DNA from: an uncultured bacterium
GTDB lineage: Bacteria > Oederibacteriota > PGYV01 > CAILUR01
Direction: 5' to 3'
DNA: 11,830 bases
Assembly: GCA_903837445.1 (NCBI GenBank)
Contig: CAILUR010000042.1
Coordinates: 1 to 11,830, forward strand
Shown: positions 1 through 5,682 of the stretch, piece after piece
Numbering within the stretch: the stretch's first letter is position 1
Layout: every line of letters starts with the position of its first letter
Notes under the pieces: generated by a model
Databases searched by the model: none
Told to the model about the DNA's origin: nothing
Seen by the model: only the letters and a program-made list of their open reading frames with translations
Translations under genes and position numbers: made by a program

Positions 1-119
1 ACCCAGGCAAAGAAAGCTATAAGCGATAAGTTATGAAAAATAGCCGGATCAGATATGTTTCTGCTCCCGCCTATTACAACTTCCTTCATTCTCTTTAATA
101 AAGACTTTTTTTCTTCCAT
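1..119 (-). CDS. N-terminus of an APC-type amino acid/cation permease (partial)
   Basis: Only the first 39 codons are present; the gene runs off the left edge. The peptide starts MEEKKSLLKRMKEVV and continues through ISDPAIFHNLSLIAFFAW, a short charged cytoplasmic tail leading into a first hydrophobic helix. From memory, this matches the start of large APC/KUP-like permeases in which FHxLxLIAFFAW is followed by a glycine- and serine-rich first membrane segment. That part lies outside the window, so the family call is an inference. The chosen ATG has a weak AGGG ten bases upstream. A second in-frame ATG at codon 11 has a poorly spaced purine run. The gene has its own candidate promoter at 201-228 and a leader of about 75 bases with a hairpin. 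Confidence 0.6.
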   Translation of the reverse strand, partial: MEEKKSLLKRMKEVVIGGSRNISDPAIFHNLSLIAFFAW

Positions 120-146
120 TTGTTTAAAACCCTGAAAACCACTTCT

Positions 147-176
147 TAGCCGCACCCGAAAAATATAGGTCGGCTA
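147..176 (-). other. Leader hairpin upstream of the permease gene
   Basis: TAGCCG (147-152) pairs with CGGCTA (171-176). The stem can extend by three more pairs, GGT at 168-170 with ACC at 154-156, if the base at 153 is bulged. The loop is A-rich on the plus strand. The hairpin lies between the predicted promoter and the permease start, so it would be in the 5' leader. No T-run follows it on the minus strand, so it is not an intrinsic terminator. It is too small to be a ydaO-type c-di-AMP riboswitch. It could affect translation or mRNA stability. Confidence 0.4.
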
Positions 177-200
177 TAGGCAGTTTTCCAATAGGAAAAA

Positions 201-228
201 ATCTAACAAAAATAACCCTAAAAGTCAA
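201..228 (-). promoter_or_regulatory. Candidate sigma-70 promoter for the permease gene
   Basis: On the minus strand, TTGACT (228-223) is followed after 16 bases by TTAGAT (206-201). Transcription would start near 194 and give a leader of about 75 bases before the permease ATG at 119. The -35 element differs from consensus in one base; the -10 element is weaker. Confidence 0.45.
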
Positions 229-265
229 TACCACCAGCACTCCCCCTCAAGAAAAGGGCTTGTTT

Positions 266-1000
266 TCAGTCATTTATTTCCGTTTCTTCCTCTATTTCCT
301 TTGTAATATTAAACTTTTTCTTGAAATGTTTGAGGATAGCTGGAATAAAAAAAGAAAATATGAATAAGGCCAAAGGCCCTAAAATATCTGGCCGTAACAC
401 ATCCAGCCAAGTTTTATAGGTAAGCATAAGGTTTTTGACCGCGCTCATAAGAAAAGTAATCACCGCGAGTCCTGGAATTACCCCTATAAGCGTCGCCCAA
501 AAGAAATCTTTAAACTTTATTTTTGACAGGCCTATAGCAAAATTCAAATAAGTGTATGGGACAAACATTAGGCGTAGATAAATTATTATTGAAAAACCGT
601 GTTCCGCGGCGCCATCATCCAGTTTTTTAAAATGCCCGCTCTGCAAAACTTTTGAAGCTATCTCTCTTAACATATATCTGGCCATAAAAAACGAAATGGT
701 GCCACCTATCATAGCGCCTGTGACATTTAAAAATAAACCAAACCACGGCCCAAAGACAATCCCACCTATACTTGTAAAAACGCTGGCAGGCACAAAAAAT
801 ATAAGACTCACAGCGTAAATCAGTACAAACATAAAAGGCGCCCATATCCCCAGCGTCTGCATATAGCCAGAAAACTTTTCCATAAATATCTTTCTGCCTC
901 CCCCTGTAAAAATATACTCTGACAAAGGAGAGACCTTCAAAACATAAAAGACCGCCGCTATAAATAAAACAAGCAGCAGATATTTAAATATTTTATTCAT
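266..1000 (-). CDS. DedA/TVP38-family (VTT domain) integral membrane protein
   Basis: A 244-residue polytopic membrane protein of the VTT/SNARE-associated (TVP38/TMEM64, DedA superfamily) type. An N-terminal hydrophobic helix (about residues 7-24) is followed by a loop. The family signature then appears as FVPASVFTSIGGIVFG, a glycine-rich re-entrant segment, an FFMAR stretch and the later YLRLMFVPYTYLNFAIG segment. The C-terminal tail is charged (Lys, Glu). Proteins of this superfamily are linked to lipid scrambling or undecaprenyl-phosphate handling and envelope homeostasis; the substrate here is unknown. The ATG lies one base after the rubredoxin stop with only a weak Shine-Dalgarno sequence, which suggests translational coupling in a two-gene operon. 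The length is normal for the family. Confidence 0.85.
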   Translation of the reverse strand: MNKIFKYLLLVLFIAAVFYVLKVSPLSEYIFTGGGRKIFMEKFSGYMQTLGIWAPFMFVLIYAVSLIFFVPASVFTSIGGIVFGPWFGLFLNVTGAMIGGTISFFMARYMLREIASKVLQSGHFKKLDDGAAEHGFSIIIYLRLMFVPYTYLNFAIGLSKIKFKDFFWATLIGVIPGLAVITFLMSAVKNLMLTYKTWLDVLRPDILGPLALFIFSFFIPAILKHFKKKFNITKEIEEETEIND

Positions 1001-1001
1001 T

Positions 1002-1163
1002 TTAGTCCATCAATGAAAAATCACTTTTCCCAGCACCACAATCAGGACATACCCAGCTATCTGGAATAAGTTCAAAAGCAGTTCCCGGCGCTACGCCTGT
1101 GTCTGGATCTCCCTTTGCTGGATCGTAAATGTAACCGCAGACATTGCATTGATACTTTTTCAT
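1002..1163 (-). CDS. Rubredoxin
   Basis: A 53-residue one-iron electron carrier, found by translating the minus strand between the DedA-like gene and the promoter. It begins MKKYQCNVCGYIYDP and has the two rubredoxin knuckles, C6-x-x-C9-G-Y and C39-P-x-C42-G, with the usual aromatic residues (Y11, Y13, W37) and a PGT turn. Length and spacing are typical. The ATG is preceded by AGAGGAG at good distance. Rubredoxins pass electrons from NAD(P)H or ferredoxin reductases to oxygen- and superoxide-scavenging enzymes in anaerobes. No partner reductase or rubrerythrin lies next to it; its operon mate is the membrane protein downstream. Confidence 0.97.
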   Translation of the reverse strand: MKKYQCNVCGYIYDPAKGDPDTGVAPGTAFELIPDSWVCPDCGAGKSDFSLMD

Positions 1164-1203
1164 GTGAGCACTCCTCTTAATTTTTTATTTTAACTCCATA
1201 TTT

Positions 1204-1232
1204 AGAATAATTTGTAATCCCTTTTTTGTCAA
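1204..1232 (-). promoter_or_regulatory. Strong sigma-70 promoter of the rubredoxin operon
   Basis: On the minus strand, a perfect TTGACA (1232-1227) is separated by exactly 17 bases from TATTCT (1209-1204). Transcription would begin near 1197, some 34 bases before the rubredoxin ATG. A loose dyad (TTAnAA...TTnTAA, 1202-1217) overlaps the -10 region and could be an operator, but it fits the PerR or Fur consensus poorly. Confidence 0.8.
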
Positions 1233-1248
1233 TGTAAAACGAGTTTTT

Positions 1249-1905
1249 TCAGCGCTTTTTTTCCGTCATTACAAACACCGACTTTGCCATTTCAGCATCT
1301 ACTGCCACTTGAGTATTACCTATCTGAAATACGCAGGAAGGGGCATTCACAATAACACTTATTTTCATTCCCGGCATAACTCCCATTATCATAAGCTTTT
1401 GTAATTTTCTTTTATCCGCCGTTTTCATATATGCCACTCTACCTTTTTGCCCGGCTTTCATTTCGGAAAGTCTTTTCAAAACAATTTCTTTTTGCAGGCC
1501 TGTCTTCAGACAGCATTTCCCCTGTGGTATGGGATTTCCGTGAGGACAAGTTTTTGGATGCCCCAGCATGCCACATATCCTCTCCTCCAGTTGTGGAGTC
1601 AATAAATGTTCAAACTCACAGGCACTCATATTCCCTGTCTCTTTATCCAATTTTAAAACATTCATCATAAAACACTCGGCAAGCCTATGATGGCGGACAG
1701 CACTCCGCGCGTCTTCCTTTCCTTTTTCCAAAAGTATTATTTTTTCTTTATTTTGAGAAATGTAGCCAGCCAGCTTGAGTTCTTTAAGTGCTTCTGCCCT
1801 GCCCTCTTCATTAAAAAGGCGACAATGGGTTTCCGGATTTCCTTTTTCTTCCTGTGAGACCCACAGGGTTTCAAGTATTTCTTCCGCCTCATGAGAAAAC
1901 TTCAT
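1249..1905 (-). CDS. DtxR-like metal-binding regulator fused to a C-terminal FeoA domain
   Basis: 218 residues in three parts. Residues 1-62 sit where DtxR has its winged helix, but the usual recognition helix (SxxSVTxM type) is not evident. Residues 63-140 form the metal-binding/dimerisation domain: RHHRLAE (71-77) aligns with RKHRLAE of DtxR, and C96, E99 and H100 align with its C102, E105 and H106 ligands. Cys at this place is typical of iron sensors rather than MntR. LGHPKTCPHGNPIP follows, with extra cysteines C111, C120, C131 and C132. Residues 141-214 are a FeoA/SH3-like domain (GRVAYM, LMIMGVMPGM). It starts two bases after the ribbon gene and closes the feoB operon. It is either an iron-responsive repressor or an iron-sensing FeoA partner of FeoB; the operon has no other FeoA. 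Confidence 0.85.
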   Translation of the reverse strand: MKFSHEAEEILETLWVSQEEKGNPETHCRLFNEEGRAEALKELKLAGYISQNKEKIILLEKGKEDARSAVRHHRLAECFMMNVLKLDKETGNMSACEFEHLLTPQLEERICGMLGHPKTCPHGNPIPQGKCCLKTGLQKEIVLKRLSEMKAGQKGRVAYMKTADKRKLQKLMIMGVMPGMKISVIVNAPSCVFQIGNTQVAVDAEMAKSVFVMTEKKR

Positions 1906-1907
1906 TT

Positions 1908-2090
1908 TTATACCTCGCGTTTATTTTTTATTTTATTTTCTTTCTTTGTCAGCCACTGCGGTGTTTTGGGGCTTTCATAACCGCAGTTCGGACATTTTAC
2001 TAATCCACACTTTTCTCCGAGTGGGCAGCCCTCACACGCAGTCTTTGCTTTTGCCTCGTTGAACTCATACCCGCATAAAACACATTTCAT
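1908..2090 (-). CDS. Small seven-cysteine zinc-ribbon-like protein of the Feo operon
   Basis: 60 residues, starting MKCVLCGYEF. The ATG overlaps the feoB stop (ATGA), with AAAGG just upstream; a longer in-frame start at 2132 would lie deep inside feoB and is not favoured. Seven cysteines are arranged as C3-x2-C6, C19-x2-C22, C28 and C33-x2-C36. The outer pairs (CVLCGY and CPNCGY) resemble two zinc-ribbon or rubredoxin-like knuckles, with a central CEGCPLGEKC loop. The tail is Lys/Asn-rich and basic. There is no signal peptide or membrane segment, so it is probably cytoplasmic. I recall similar small proteins beside feoB in anaerobes, but know of no tested function. Metal delivery to FeoB, FeoC-like control or an Fe-S sensor role are possibilities. 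Confidence 0.85.
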   Translation of the reverse strand: MKCVLCGYEFNEAKAKTACEGCPLGEKCGLVKCPNCGYESPKTPQWLTKKENKIKNKREV

Positions 2091-4030
2091 ATAGTAACCT
2101 TTAACAGGGTCAACACTGTATTGACCAGCCACCCCATAAAAAATGCGAAAGGAAAAATAAACGCCGCCATAAGTAATGCCGCTTTTATGCCCCTCTCTTT
2201 AATTGTCACCGCAAACTGCGCTATACACGGCACAAAAATAGCTATGGTGACTGCCGCTACCACAAGTGGCACTCCTGAGATTAAACCGTGCAGTTTTAAA
2301 TCATACAAACCGGCAGCGCCATAATCTCTCCGAAAAAATCCAAAAAGAAATGCTACTGCCGCTTCTTTTGGAAGTCCTATCCACTGCATAGGATACTCCA
2401 GCATTTTTACCAACACTGCAAAAATCCCAGTGAGATTGCCCACCCATATAATCACACTCGCCGCTATAAATAACGGAAATACTTCCTTAAAATACCATTC
2501 CACGCGCGTATATGTTTTTACAAAAACATTTTTTAATTTTGGTAGGCGCAGTGGTGGCACTTCCATATAAAAGATAGGTTTTTCTCCTGGCAAGAGTTGG
2601 GCGGTAAGCCACCCTACTACCACAAATACGCTTATCATAACTATCAGCCAAATCGCCAGCGCTTTTACCCCGCTTAACAAAGCGAAAATTATTCCCAACT
2701 GGGCAGAGCACGGAATCGCCAAGGCCAAGAGAAATGAAGCAATCACGCGCTCTCTTTTTGTTTCCAAAGTTCTTGTCACAATCGTCGCCATAGTATTGCA
2801 ACCGAACCCTAAGACAATGGGAATTACCGCCCTGCCATTAAGTCCGAATTTTTTAAACACCCTATCTATGAGCATAGCCAAGCGTGGCAGATAGCCCGTG
2901 TCTTCTATTATGGAAAAAGCTATAAAAAATGTAGTGACTATGGGCAGAATCAAGGCCACCGCATATCTCACTCCAAGAGTAATAATCCCATACTTGTTTA
3001 CAAAAAGGTCCTGCAGCACAGGCCAAGTAATAAAATGTTTTACAAAAGTTTCCACTGGGGGATTGATATATTTCCCAAAAATTACCTCTTCAAAATATTT
3101 TACCAACACCTGTGCGCCGAGAACGCCTACAAATTCATACAAGAGGAATATACATAAAATAAATATCGGCACTCCTGTCCACGGATTCATTGTGAACCTG
3201 CTCAGCACTTCATTAAAAGCCAACCTGCCTGCTTTTGTCACCGTAACACCGTCTTCATAAATAGCAGAGGCCTTACTCTGTCTCTCCGCTGTTATCAGAT
3301 AGTTCATAGGGGCGCGATATTTATCCGTGAGCGCCGTGGTCTCTTTTTTTATTGCCTCACAGTTATTTTTTTCATCCGCGCATACCACTTTTATTATTTC
3401 AGCGTCTTCCACCATTAACAAGAGGCTGACAGTTTTTTTAGAAAGTTCATACTCCCTGCCCAACAGGTCTGACACTTTGCGAGTTTTTTCTTCAATTGCC
3501 TGACTATAACTAAAGTCCAAGGGCGTTTGTTTAAAGTCAGCACGCAGGACAGCGGCGCTTTTCAAGGCCTCAAGATTTTTTCCGTCAGTTGCCACAGTCA
3601 GGATTACAGGGATGCCCAAATTGGTCTGTAGTTTTTCAGCGTTTATAGTTATTCCGAGTTTTTCCGCCTCATCAATCATATTAACAGCCAGCACCATAGG
3701 TAAACCCGCTTCTATGAGTTGCAAGGTAAAGACCAGCATTCTCTCAAGATTTTTCGCGTCTACCACCTGTATTACGGCAACAGCTTTTTCTTCAAAAAGA
3801 ATATTGCGGGCCACCAGTTCTTCTTCAGTGACAGGCATAAGCGAATACATTCCGGGAGTGTCTGCCACTTCAAATTCGCTACCTTCGTATTTCATAATCC
3901 CACGAAACACTTCCACGCTCGTGCCCGGATAATTAGACACAGCTGAATAACTTCCTGTCAAGTGGTTGAAGATAAGGCTCTTCCCCACATTAGGACTGCC
4001 TACAATTATTATTTTATTTTTTTCAGTCAT
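2087..4030 (-). CDS. feoB: FeoB ferrous iron transporter
   Basis: 647 residues; imports Fe(II) across the inner membrane. The N-terminal G domain has G1 GSPNVGKS (11-18), G2 around YPGTS (T38), G3 DTPG (57-60) and G4 NMID (117-120). A helical GDI-like spacer precedes the membrane part, which begins near residue 285. The two gate regions are visible: GFGCNTMA (C411) with IPCSAQLG (C441), and PCIAQFAV (C602). FRRDYGAAGL (566-575) is a typical FeoB stretch. It is shorter than E. coli FeoB (773) but normal for many anaerobes. The ATG is preceded by GAGG. It lies 28 bases after arsR, and its stop overlaps the ribbon gene start, so the four genes appear co-transcribed. Confidence 0.97.
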   Translation of the reverse strand: MTEKNKIIIVGSPNVGKSLIFNHLTGSYSAVSNYPGTSVEVFRGIMKYEGSEFEVADTPGMYSLMPVTEEELVARNILFEEKAVAVIQVVDAKNLERMLVFTLQLIEAGLPMVLAVNMIDEAEKLGITINAEKLQTNLGIPVILTVATDGKNLEALKSAAVLRADFKQTPLDFSYSQAIEEKTRKVSDLLGREYELSKKTVSLLLMVEDAEIIKVVCADEKNNCEAIKKETTALTDKYRAPMNYLITAERQSKASAIYEDGVTVTKAGRLAFNEVLSRFTMNPWTGVPIFILCIFLLYEFVGVLGAQVLVKYFEEVIFGKYINPPVETFVKHFITWPVLQDLFVNKYGIITLGVRYAVALILPIVTTFFIAFSIIEDTGYLPRLAMLIDRVFKKFGLNGRAVIPIVLGFGCNTMATIVTRTLETKRERVIASFLLALAIPCSAQLGIIFALLSGVKALAIWLIVMISVFVVVGWLTAQLLPGEKPIFYMEVPPLRLPKLKNVFVKTYTRVEWYFKEVFPLFIAASVIIWVGNLTGIFAVLVKMLEYPMQWIGLPKEAAVAFLFGFFRRDYGAAGLYDLKLHGLISGVPLVVAAVTIAIFVPCIAQFAVTIKERGIKAALLMAAFIFPFAFFMGWLVNTVLTLLKVTI

Positions 4031-4058
4031 TTTTTTCCTCTTTCACCTAAACTAGTTT

Positions 4059-4409
4059 TCATTCTTCCACATGTTTTATTCCTTCATACAACAAATGTCT
4101 TATGTGCTCATCATCCAGTGAATAATATACTCCCCGTCCTTGCCTTTTATACTTTACGAGTTTTAAATGCCTTAAGACTCCGAGCTGATGAGAAATCGCA
4201 GACTGGCTCATATTTAAAAGTAGCGCCAAATCATACACACACAAAGCCAAATCACACAGCGCCAATAAAATACGGGTTCTGGTAGGGTCTCCCAGCGCCT
4301 TAAAGGTCTCGCTAAGTTGCGCTATCACAGGCTCCGGTTTCATGCGTTTTTTTAAAGTCTCCACCGCTTTTACATTTACAGGACCTCTTTGTTTTGCTTT
4401 TTTGGGCAT
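4059..4409 (-). CDS. ArsR/SmtB-family metal-sensing repressor
   Basis: 116 residues from the ATG at 4409, chosen because AAGGAG lies seven bases upstream. An upstream in-frame ATG at 4442 falls inside the operator and lacks a ribosome binding site. The winged helix includes FKALGDPTRTRILLAL (37-52) and the recognition helix SQSAISHQLGVLR (68-80). The protein resembles SmtB: D100, H102, H113 and E116 have exactly the spacing of the SmtB alpha-5 zinc ligands (D104, H106, H117, E120). C57 and D60 match the alpha-3N site, although the second Cys of the ELCVCDL box is Tyr59. It heads the feoB operon next to a 12-2-12 palindrome, so self-repression relieved by metal binding is the likely mode. Zn(II)-type sensing is expected; the metal was inferred, not shown. 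Confidence 0.93.
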   Translation of the reverse strand: MPKKAKQRGPVNVKAVETLKKRMKPEPVIAQLSETFKALGDPTRTRILLALCDLALCVYDLALLLNMSQSAISHQLGVLRHLKLVKYKRQGRGVYYSLDDEHIRHLLYEGIKHVEE

Positions 4410-4421
4410 TTTATTTCTCCT

Positions 4422-4447
4422 TATATATGAATATATGTTCATATATA
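4422..4447 (-). promoter_or_regulatory. 12-2-12 inverted-repeat operator for the ArsR/SmtB-type repressor
   Basis: A 26-base palindrome with arms 4422-4433 and 4436-4447 around a TA centre. The core is TGAATATATGTTCA (4428-4441), and only the 4432/4437 pair fails to match. The 12-2-12 architecture with TGAA/TTCA half-sites is that of SmtB, CzrA and ZiaR operators. It directly abuts the -10 element and covers the expected start of transcription, so bound repressor would block initiation of arsR-feoB. Confidence 0.85.
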
Positions 4448-4476
4448 TTATATACTTTGCATTTACTTTTTGTCAA
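4447..4476 (-). promoter_or_regulatory. Sigma-70 promoter of the arsR-feoB operon
   Basis: On the minus strand, a perfect TTGACA (4476-4471) and a perfect TATAAT (4452-4447) are separated by 18 bases; an overlapping TATATA gives a 16-base spacing. The start would fall inside the adjacent palindrome. With both boxes at consensus, this promoter should be strong when not repressed. Confidence 0.85.
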
Positions 4477-4494
4477 GCCGTTTTTTCAAACTCC

Positions 4495-4522
4495 TTGAAA
4501 ATTATTATATTTAAAGTATACT
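4495..4522 (+). promoter_or_regulatory. Sigma-70 promoter for the exported helical protein gene
   Basis: TTGAAA (4495-4500) and TATACT (4517-4522) are spaced by 16 bases. The start would be near 4529, some 23 bases before the ATG. The -35 box lies about 20 bases from the divergent arsR promoter's -35 box. The palindrome is about 48 bases upstream of this -35, so metal control of this gene is possible but not implied. Confidence 0.65.
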
Positions 4523-4551
4523 TATTAAAACTAGCTTTTTAGGAGGGGTCT

Positions 4552-4917
4552 ATGAAAAAAATATTTATATCGGGTTTAACCATTTTGGTCTTTGCTATTT
4601 TCGTTCGCGCAGAGGACACTTTGGGTCAAAAAATTGACAAGGCAGGAGAAAAAGTAAAAAACACCGCTGAGACAGTGGTTAAAAAAGCGACAGAAATAAA
4701 AAAAGATGCAGAAAAGTTTAGTAGTAGTGTGGCTAAAAAGTCCGAAGAAGTAAGCAAGGGCGCAGCAGTGTTTGCAAAAGAAGCCGAAGACACAGCCCAA
4801 AAAGTGGCTGTAGCCATAAGCAAAACAGCACAGGCCAATAAAGGGCTTGGAGAAAAAATTACAGAAGGTTTTAAAAGTTTTAGCGCTAAGGTTATGGATT
4901 TTTTCAATAAAAAATAG
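4552..4917 (+). CDS. Small exported Lys/Ala/Glu-rich helical protein, function unknown
   Basis: 121 residues and the only plus-strand gene. A Sec signal peptide is clear: MKK, a hydrophobic core ISGLTILVFAIF, then a likely cleavage after VRA before EDTLGQ. The mature part of about 100 residues has no Cys and few aromatics. It is a run of amphipathic helix built from loose repeats such as KAGEKVKNTAETVVKKATEIKK, in the style of apolipoprotein, LEA or YtxH-like sequences. It ends FSAKVMDFFNKK. AGGAGGGG lies six bases before the ATG, so translation should be strong. It is divergent from arsR-feoB and convergent with pgl, with an 11-base gap. No family can be named; a periplasmic or envelope-associated coiled-coil role is a guess. 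Confidence 0.8.
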   Translation: MKKIFISGLTILVFAIFVRAEDTLGQKIDKAGEKVKNTAETVVKKATEIKKDAEKFSSSVAKKSEEVSKGAAVFAKEAEDTAQKVAVAISKTAQANKGLGEKITEGFKSFSAKVMDFFNKK

Positions 4918-4928
4918 TATTTAGCCGC

Positions 4929-5663
4929 TTACATATATATATGTCTGTCAATAAACCACTTTATTTCCTCTTTTGCTTTTGTCCGTGAAGCAGGATAGGC
5001 CTTGTCCCCTTTGAGCACTCTATCTATCACTTCGCCTTTTACAGGAGCACCGATAAGCATTAGCACAGTCCTCGCACTGTTAATAAGTGGAAAAGTCATA
5101 GTGATTCGGTCTTTGGTCAATGCCCAATCCGGCGCTTTTATTGATATTATCCAGTGGGTTTTTTCATTAAGCGCTTTTGCGTCTCCTGGAAATAAAGACG
5201 AAGTATGTCCGTCCGGTCCCACGCCAGCTATCACAATATCAAAAGAGCCAAAACCTTTTTTTAACCCGCGTTCACGAAAAAACTTTTTTAAAAACATTTC
5301 GTAGGCGGCCGCTGCTTTTGCCACTGGCTTTATCTCAAAGCGCATACGGCATATATTTTCTTTAGGTATAGGTGTCTTCTTAAGTAAAAGCGTCCAAGAG
5401 GTCTTAAAATTACTTGCCATATCGTGTATACTCACATACCTGTCATCCTGATAAAAAATATAAGTAGCATGCCAAGGCATTCTTTTTGAATATTTTGGGG
5501 TGGCAAGCAATTCATACGCAGGTTTCGGCGCCCCACCACCGGATAAAACTAAACTAAAATATCCGCGTTTTTTAACCGCTGCCTTTGCCGTCTTCACAAT
5601 AAACTCACAGGTCTCTATTGCCATTTCATTTAAATCTTTAAATTTTTTAAGCGTCGTTTTCAC
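4929..5663 (-). CDS. pgl: 6-phosphogluconolactonase
   Basis: 244 residues from a GTG at 5663, which has AAGGGAG six bases upstream and lies 19 bases after the zwf stop. An ATG at 5720 would overlap zwf and add 19 unusual residues, so it is not preferred. The enzyme hydrolyses 6-phosphogluconolactone to 6-phosphogluconate, the second step of the oxidative pentose phosphate pathway, in the cytoplasm. Family motifs are LSGGGAPKPAYE (40-51, sugar-phosphate binding), QDDRYV (72-77, the DERxVP equivalent) and GVGPDGHTSSLFPG (147-160, catalytic His region). Length is typical of the DevB-type enzyme. It is the last gene of the gnd-zwf-pgl cluster and is convergent with the small exported-protein gene. 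Confidence 0.93.
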   Translation of the reverse strand: MKTTLKKFKDLNEMAIETCEFIVKTAKAAVKKRGYFSLVLSGGGAPKPAYELLATPKYSKRMPWHATYIFYQDDRYVSIHDMASNFKTSWTLLLKKTPIPKENICRMRFEIKPVAKAAAAYEMFLKKFFRERGLKKGFGSFDIVIAGVGPDGHTSSLFPGDAKALNEKTHWIISIKAPDWALTKDRITMTFPLINSARTVLMLIGAPVKGEVIDRVLKGDKAYPASRTKAKEEIKWFIDRHIYM

Positions 5664-5669
5664 TTCTTT

Positions 5670-5676
5670 CTCCCTT
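5670..5676 (-). promoter_or_regulatory. Ribosome binding site that sets the pgl GTG start
   Basis: AAGGGAG on the minus strand, six bases before GTG at 5663-5661 and just after the zwf stop (5685-5683). No comparable site precedes the longer ATG start at 5720. Confidence 0.8.
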
Positions 5677-5682
5677 TTTAAA

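Noticed and set aside
147..176. Intrinsic terminator or c-di-AMP (ydaO) riboswitch before the permease
   Set aside because: No T-run follows the stem on either useful strand, and the leader is far too short for the ydaO fold.
1202..1217. PerR or Fur box in the rubredoxin promoter
   Set aside because: The dyad TTAnAA...TTnTAA matches those consensus sites at too few positions to call.
2091..2132. Longer start of the ribbon protein inside feoB
   Set aside because: The ATGA overlap start at 2090 puts the first CxxC at residues 3-6, as expected for ribbon proteins; the added residues come from feoB-coding DNA.
2487..2801. A 104-codon open frame on the minus strand inside feoB
   Set aside because: It lies in another frame of the conserved FeoB membrane domain and has no recognisable family or start signal.
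4918..4950. Bidirectional terminator between the convergent small gene and pgl
   Set aside because: Only a short alternating AT run coding the end of pgl is present; no stable GC stem with a T-run was found.
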